From the NCBI GenBank assembly GCA_007130025.1, contig SLTF01000362.1:1-17182 (forward strand): DNA of 17,182 nucleotides, given 5' to 3'. The DNA is from Spirochaetales bacterium (lineage in GTDB: Bacteria > Spirochaetota > Spirochaetia > DSM-27196 > PWMO01). This document shows, one piece after another, positions 13,290 to 17,182 of this stretch (position 1 is the stretch's first letter; each line of letters starts with the position of its first letter). Below the pieces are notes generated by a model that saw only the letters and a list, made by a program, of their open reading frames with translations, did no database searches and was not told where the DNA came from. A program made the position numbers and the translations under genes.

Positions 13290-14708
13290 ATGGCAAAAAA
13301 TCTGTTCAACAAAGTGTGGGATCTGCACAAGGTAACGACCCTCGAATCGGGTCAGGACCAGCTGTTCATCGGTCTGCACATGGTCCACGAAGTGACCTCA
13401 CCGCAGGCATTCCAGATGATCCGCGAGCGGGGCCTCACCGTGCTCTACCCCGGGCGAACCTTTGCCACCGTCGATCACATCGTCCCCACCGCCGACCAGC
13501 AGCGCCCCTTCACCGATCCTCTCGCCGAAGAGATGATGCAGGCGATCGAGAAGAACACCGCCGAGTTTGGCATCGAGTTCTTTGGCCTGCACACCGACTA
13601 CCAGGGGATCGTACACATTATCGGACCCGAGCTCGGGATCACGCAGCCGGGGATGACCATTGCCTGTGGAGACTCGCACACCTCAACCCACGGCGCCTTC
13701 GGCGCGATTGCCTTTGGCATCGGAACCTCGCAGATTCGCGACGTACTGGCAACGCAGTGCATGGCGATCAGCCGTCCCAAGGTGCGAAAGATCAACGTCA
13801 CCGGCGCCCTCGCCGAGGGGGTCTACGCAAAGGATATTATCCTGAAGATCATTGCCGATCTGGGCGTCAACGGTGGTATCGGGTACGCGTACGAGTACAA
13901 CGGTGACACCATCCACAACCTCTCCATGGAGGGACGGATGACCATCTGCAACATGAGCATCGAGGGAGGCGCACGCGTTGGCTACGTCAATCCCGACGAG
14001 AAGACCGTTGAGTACCTGCGCGGACGGCAATACGCTCCTTCGGGCGAGGCCTTCGACGAAGCGGTGGAGTTCTGGAACAGCATCGCGTCCGGCCCCGATG
14101 CAGAGTACGATGACGTCTTCGAACTCGACGCCACCAGACTCGAGCCCATGGTCACCTGGGGCATTAACCCCGGCCAGGCCATTGGCGTCAGCGCAGCCAC
14201 CCCCGCCCTCTCCGCGCTCAAGCCGGAGCATCGCGAAGTGGCCGAGAAAGCGTACGCACACATGGACTTCCAGGAAGGAGATCCCATCAAGGGCAAGAAG
14301 ATCAACGTTGCCTTTCTGGGATCGTGCACCAACGCCCGCATCAGCGATCTGCGAGAGGCTGCCCGCATCATCAAGGGCAAGAAGGTGCACTCCAGCGTCA
14401 AAGCCTTCGTGGTACCCGGCTCAAAGCAGGTTGCCAAGCAGGCCGAGGCCGAAGGGCTTCCCGCCATCTATTCCGAGGCGGGATTTCAGTGGCGTGGCGC
14501 CGGCTGTTCCATGTGTCTGGCGATGAACCCCGACAAACTCCAGGGCCGGGAGATCTGCGCCAGTTCGTCCAACCGGAACTTCATTGGCCGCCAGGGATCG
14601 CCCACCGGACGCACCCTGCTGATGAGCCCCGCCATGGTGGCCGCTGCGGCGGTATCCGGTGAGGTGGTGGACGTACGGGAATTCACGCGCGAGCCGGTAA
14701 CGGTATAA
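13290..14708 (+). CDS. leuC: 3-isopropylmalate dehydratase, large subunit
   Basis: Aconitase-family isomerase that, with LeuD, turns 2-isopropylmalate into 3-isopropylmalate in leucine synthesis. The 472-residue protein is full length for the bacterial LeuC type. The three [4Fe-4S] ligands are Cys346 (FLGSCTNARISDL), Cys406 and Cys409 (GAGCSMCLAMNPD). VDHIVPTAD, CGDSHTSTHGAFGA, NMSIEGGARVG and SSNRNFIGRQGSPTGRT are the usual aconitase-superfamily blocks. AGGAGA just after the ilvH stop serves as Shine-Dalgarno. leuD follows after 37 nt. The full ligand set and the match to LeuC rather than homoaconitase blocks make the call firm. Confidence 0.96.
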   Translation: MAKNLFNKVWDLHKVTTLESGQDQLFIGLHMVHEVTSPQAFQMIRERGLTVLYPGRTFATVDHIVPTADQQRPFTDPLAEEMMQAIEKNTAEFGIEFFGLHTDYQGIVHIIGPELGITQPGMTIACGDSHTSTHGAFGAIAFGIGTSQIRDVLATQCMAISRPKVRKINVTGALAEGVYAKDIILKIIADLGVNGGIGYAYEYNGDTIHNLSMEGRMTICNMSIEGGARVGYVNPDEKTVEYLRGRQYAPSGEAFDEAVEFWNSIASGPDAEYDDVFELDATRLEPMVTWGINPGQAIGVSAATPALSALKPEHREVAEKAYAHMDFQEGDPIKGKKINVAFLGSCTNARISDLREAARIIKGKKVHSSVKAFVVPGSKQVAKQAEAEGLPAIYSEAGFQWRGAGCSMCLAMNPDKLQGREICASSSNRNFIGRQGSPTGRTLLMSPAMVAAAAVSGEVVDVREFTREPVTV

Positions 14709-14745
14709 CTCACCCAGGGTACACGCGCACACACGAGGAGAACGC

Positions 14746-15372
14746 ATGGCAGCAACAAACAACACGGCGGTCAAAACCCTGACGGGTACGGCAATCCCCG
14801 TCCGCGGCAACGACATCGACACCGACCAGATCATTCCCGCCCGATACATGAAGGTGGTTACCTTCGAAGGACTGGGGCAGTACGCGTTCCGCGACGTCCG
14901 TTTTGCCGAGGACGGCTCCCCCAAGCCGCACCCCTTCAACGAAGAGAAATACCACGGCGCATCGATTCTGCTGGTCAACCGCAACTTCGGGTGCGGCTCC
15001 TCTCGCGAGCACGCCCCGCAGGCGCTGAACAAGGCGGGGATCAACGCGGTGGTGGGAGAATCCTTTGCCGAGATCTTCGCCGGCAACTGCACCGCCATGG
15101 GCATCCCGGCGATTGTCCTCTCTTCGGAAGACACGCTGCAGATCATGGATGCCGTGGAGGCAGACCCAACGATCGAAATCACCATCGATCTTCCAACCAC
15201 CACGCTCACGGCGGGCTCTCATCGGTATTCGTTTACCCTGCCGCCCGCCTACCTGAACTCTCTGATCGCCGGCACGTGGGACTCTACCTCGGTACTGCTT
15301 GATAACCTGAACCAGATTCATGAAACCGCCGGGCGACTCCCGTACGTCAACGGTTTCGCCAAAGGAGCATGA
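14746..15372 (+). CDS. leuD: 3-isopropylmalate dehydratase, small subunit
   Basis: Swivelling domain partner of LeuC that carries part of the substrate-binding site. The 208-residue protein has the LeuD signature NDIDTDQIIPARYMK (22-36), NRNFGCGSSREHAPQAL (78-94) and GESFAEIFAGNCTAMGIPAIVL. The length fits the proteobacterial-type LeuD (about 200 residues) rather than the short archaeal type (about 165). AGGAGA precedes the ATG at 14746 by 4-5 nt. Its stop lies 1 nt before the ilvD ATG, and its end carries the ilvD Shine-Dalgarno. Confidence 0.96.
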   Translation: MAATNNTAVKTLTGTAIPVRGNDIDTDQIIPARYMKVVTFEGLGQYAFRDVRFAEDGSPKPHPFNEEKYHGASILLVNRNFGCGSSREHAPQALNKAGINAVVGESFAEIFAGNCTAMGIPAIVLSSEDTLQIMDAVEADPTIEITIDLPTTTLTAGSHRYSFTLPPAYLNSLIAGTWDSTSVLLDNLNQIHETAGRLPYVNGFAKGA

Positions 15373-15373
15373 G

Positions 15374-17062
15374 ATGGCGCTTACCAATACCGGACTGAAC
15401 AGCAAGAGCCGCGCCATGACCGAGGGCATCTCCCGCACCGCCAACCGCGCCATGCTGCGGGCTGTCGGTTTCAAGGATGAGGACTTCACCAAACCCATCG
15501 TTGGGCTCGCCATTGCCGACAGCGACGTCTCCCCCTGTAACGTGCATCTCTGGGAGATCGCAAAGGTTTCCCGCGCCCGCCTGATCGAGCAGGGCGCCAA
15601 ACCGATGATGTTTCACACCTTCGTGGTAACCGACGGTGAGGCGATGGGCCACGAGGGCATGAAGTGCAGCCTCGTGAGTCGCGACACCATTGCCGATGTG
15701 ATCGAACTCGTCTCACGCGGCCACGCCATGGACGCGATCCTGGGCATCGGCGGCTGCGACAAGACCATCCCCGGCACCGTAATGGGCCTCGCCCGTTACG
15801 ATGTACCGGGGATCTTTGTGTACGGCGGCACCATCCGCGCAGGCGACCACAATGGAAAGCCGGTGGACATCGTCAGTGCCTTTGAGGCGGTCGGCGCCTT
15901 CAGTGCCGGCAGGATCTCAGAAGAAGAGCGCCACGCCATTGAATGTGCGGCGTGCCCCGGCGCCGGCGCGTGCGGAGGCATGTACACGGCAAACACCCTC
16001 GCTACCGCGATGGAAGCAATTGGCATGAGCATCACCGGAAGCGCTTCGGTGCCCGCCGATGACGCGGCGCGCAAACAGGTGATGATCGACTCGGCGGACG
16101 CCCTCGCAATCTGTATCGAACGCGGTATCACGCCAAAGCAGATCATGACAAAGAAGGCGTTCGAGAACGCGATACGCGTGATCATGGCGGTTGGTGGATC
16201 GACCAACGCGGTACTCCACATGCTCGCCCTCGCGCGCGAAGTGGACGTCGACCTCAAAATCGAAGAGTTCAACCGCTTTTCCGACACCACTCCCATTCTC
16301 TGCGACATGAAACCCGCCGGCCGCTACGTGATGGAAGACCTCTACAAGGTGGGCGGCGTGCAGATGGTGATGAAGATGCTGCTCGACCGCGGCCTGCTTC
16401 ACGGCGACGCGCTCACCGTCACCGGCAAGACCCTCGCCGAGAACCTCGCCGATGTGGCGGTAAACCTCGACGGCCAGGACGTCGTGCACCCGTTTGAAAG
16501 CCCGGAGAAACCAACCGGTCCCATCGTGATCCTGAAAGGGAACCTCGCCACCGAGGGTGCGGTGCTCAAGACCTGTGGCCTCAAGACCGACTTCGTTCAC
16601 TCAGGCCCTGCCCGGGTCTACGAACACGAAGAAGAGGCGCTCGACGCCATCCTCAACGACGGAGTGAAGAAAGGGGATGTGGTGGTCATCCGCTACGAGG
16701 GGCCGAAGGGAGGTCCCGGCATGCGCGAGATGCTCTCCCCCACCTCGGCCATCGCCGGCGCCGGCCTCATCAAGGACGTTGCCCTCATCACCGACGGCCG
16801 CTTCTCCGGCGGCAGCCACGGCATGGTGGTGGGCCACGTGGCACCCGAAGCGGCCGTGGGAGGCACCATCGCCCTGATTCAGGAGGGCGACATCGTCACC
16901 ATTGACAGCAAGGCCAAACTGATCCACGTCGATCTCGACGACGCCGAGCTTGAGCGTCGCCGGGACCAATGGAAGCCGCCCCAACCCCGTTACACCCGGG
17001 GAGTTCTGGCGAAGTTCGCCAAACTGGTATCGTCGGCGAGCGAGGGAGCAATCACCGGATAG
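15374..17062 (+). CDS. ilvD: Dihydroxy-acid dehydratase
   Basis: Iron-sulfur enzyme that dehydrates 2,3-dihydroxy-isovalerate or -methylvalerate in valine, leucine and isoleucine synthesis. The 562-residue protein has the cluster cysteines Cys55 (SDVSPCNVH), Cys128 (GGCDKTIPG) and Cys200 (CPGAGACGGMYTANT), Lys130 next to the second, and the catalytic-serine motif TDGRFSGGSHG (473-483). PTSAIAGAGL and RRDQWKPP complete the family picture. All three cysteines are present, as in [2Fe-2S] dehydratases of this family. The frame is open upstream inside leuD, but ATG at 15374 with AAAGGAG (15361-15367) is clearly the start. It is the last gene of the operon; a strong hairpin follows. Confidence 0.97.
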   Translation: MALTNTGLNSKSRAMTEGISRTANRAMLRAVGFKDEDFTKPIVGLAIADSDVSPCNVHLWEIAKVSRARLIEQGAKPMMFHTFVVTDGEAMGHEGMKCSLVSRDTIADVIELVSRGHAMDAILGIGGCDKTIPGTVMGLARYDVPGIFVYGGTIRAGDHNGKPVDIVSAFEAVGAFSAGRISEEERHAIECAACPGAGACGGMYTANTLATAMEAIGMSITGSASVPADDAARKQVMIDSADALAICIERGITPKQIMTKKAFENAIRVIMAVGGSTNAVLHMLALAREVDVDLKIEEFNRFSDTTPILCDMKPAGRYVMEDLYKVGGVQMVMKMLLDRGLLHGDALTVTGKTLAENLADVAVNLDGQDVVHPFESPEKPTGPIVILKGNLATEGAVLKTCGLKTDFVHSGPARVYEHEEEALDAILNDGVKKGDVVVIRYEGPKGGPGMREMLSPTSAIAGAGLIKDVALITDGRFSGGSHGMVVGHVAPEAAVGGTIALIQEGDIVTIDSKAKLIHVDLDDAELERRRDQWKPPQPRYTRGVLAKFAKLVSSASEGAITG

Positions 17063-17107
17063 TGGATTCCGCGACGCGGAGCGCGGAGCCGAAGCATCTG
17101 GACCAGA

Positions 17108-17134
17108 AAAAGCCCGCCGAAACGGCGGGCTTTT
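17108..17134. terminator. Two-way rho-independent terminator between ilvD and tRNA-Val
   Basis: GCCCGCCG (17112-17119), loop AAA, CGGCGGGC (17123-17130), flanked by AAAA on the left and TTTT on the right. It can end ilvD transcription rightwards and, with a T5 run on the minus strand, tRNA transcription leftwards. A smaller dyad, TCCGCGACGCGGA (17068-17080), precedes it. Confidence 0.88.
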
Positions 17135-17140
17135 CTATTT

Positions 17141-17182
17141 TGGGCGATATTGGAGTTGAACCAACGACCTCTTGCATGTCAA
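17141..17182 (-). tRNA. tRNA-Val (anticodon GAC), 3' part; 5' part outside window
   Basis: Read on the minus strand: anticodon loop TTGACAT, giving anticodon GAC; 3' anticodon strand GCAAG; variable loop AGGTC; T arm GTTGG-TTCAACT-CCAAT (closing with G-U, then T-A, T-A, G-C, G-C); acceptor strand ATCGCCC and discriminator A at 17141. The loop and variable region match bacterial tRNA-Val(GAC). The CCA end is not encoded: AAATAG follows. The D arm and the 5' acceptor strand lie to the right of the window. Confidence 0.85.

Noticed and set aside
1..17182. CRISPR array, transposon, prophage, toxin-antitoxin or defence system
   Set aside because: No repeat-spacer pattern, terminal inverted repeats, integrase, transposase or defence-type genes were seen; the content is core metabolism and housekeeping.

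Overview
The window looks like chromosomal DNA of a moderately GC-rich (roughly 60%) bacterium. My best guess is a free-living, pigmented spirochaete of the Spirochaeta/Alkalispirochaeta/Salinispira kind. That guess rests on inference: a carotenoid cluster next to spirochaete-like small membrane and zinc-ribbon proteins, PdxST-type vitamin B6 synthesis, and a tRNA gene without an encoded CCA end. I see no insertion sequence, phage gene, CRISPR array or plasmid function. Genes are tightly packed, often with 4-8 bp overlaps.

Layout. (1) 1-1610, minus strand: a small zinc-ribbon protein, glutamate racemase (murI) and the ribosome-assembly GTPase rsgA (running off the left edge), all overlapping, behind one promoter. 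(2) 1713-2909, plus strand: a pentapeptide-repeat protein with a Cys/His-rich N-terminus, then a metallo-beta-lactamase-fold protein that has lost most metal ligands; its end overlaps the end of rluD. (3) 2881-4954, minus strand: yggS (PLP homeostasis), an unknown exported/membrane protein and an RluA/RluD-family pseudouridine synthase. (4) 5075-6565, plus strand: pdxS-pdxT, the two subunits of PLP synthase, divergent from yggS. (5) 6596-9967, minus strand: a compact carotenoid operon crtI-crtB-crtE (named here for phytoene desaturase, phytoene synthase and GGPP synthase). (6) 10096-10671, plus strand: an exported SlyD-like FKBP isomerase with its own promoter and a clear terminator. (7) 10721-10957: an AT-richer stretch with no convincing gene. 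(8) 11018-17062, plus strand: a branched-chain amino-acid operon ilvB-ilvH-leuC-leuD-ilvD ending at a two-way terminator. (9) 17141-17182, minus strand: the 3' part of a tRNA-Val(GAC).

How the genes work together. pdxST make pyridoxal 5'-phosphate and YggS buffers it. The two units fire away from each other from a 120-bp region whose -35 boxes are joined by a perfect 19-bp inverted repeat, which suggests joint control. crtE, crtB and crtI together would give GGPP, phytoene and a desaturated (lycopene-like) carotenoid; no cyclase or later modifying enzyme is in the window. IlvBH, IlvD, LeuC and LeuD cover most, but not all, of the valine/leucine pathway; ilvC, leuA and leuB must lie elsewhere.

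Most interesting signals. These are regulatory and small-scale rather than a new multi-gene system: the yggS/pdxST operator candidate; a second dyad around the -35 of the murI operon; a repeated design in which sigma70-like promoters (17-nt spacers) sit only 6-9 nt before a start codon with no Shine-Dalgarno, predicting leaderless mRNAs for the zinc-ribbon/murI, yggS and crtI operons; and the degenerate MBL-fold protein. All promoter and operator calls are by eye.
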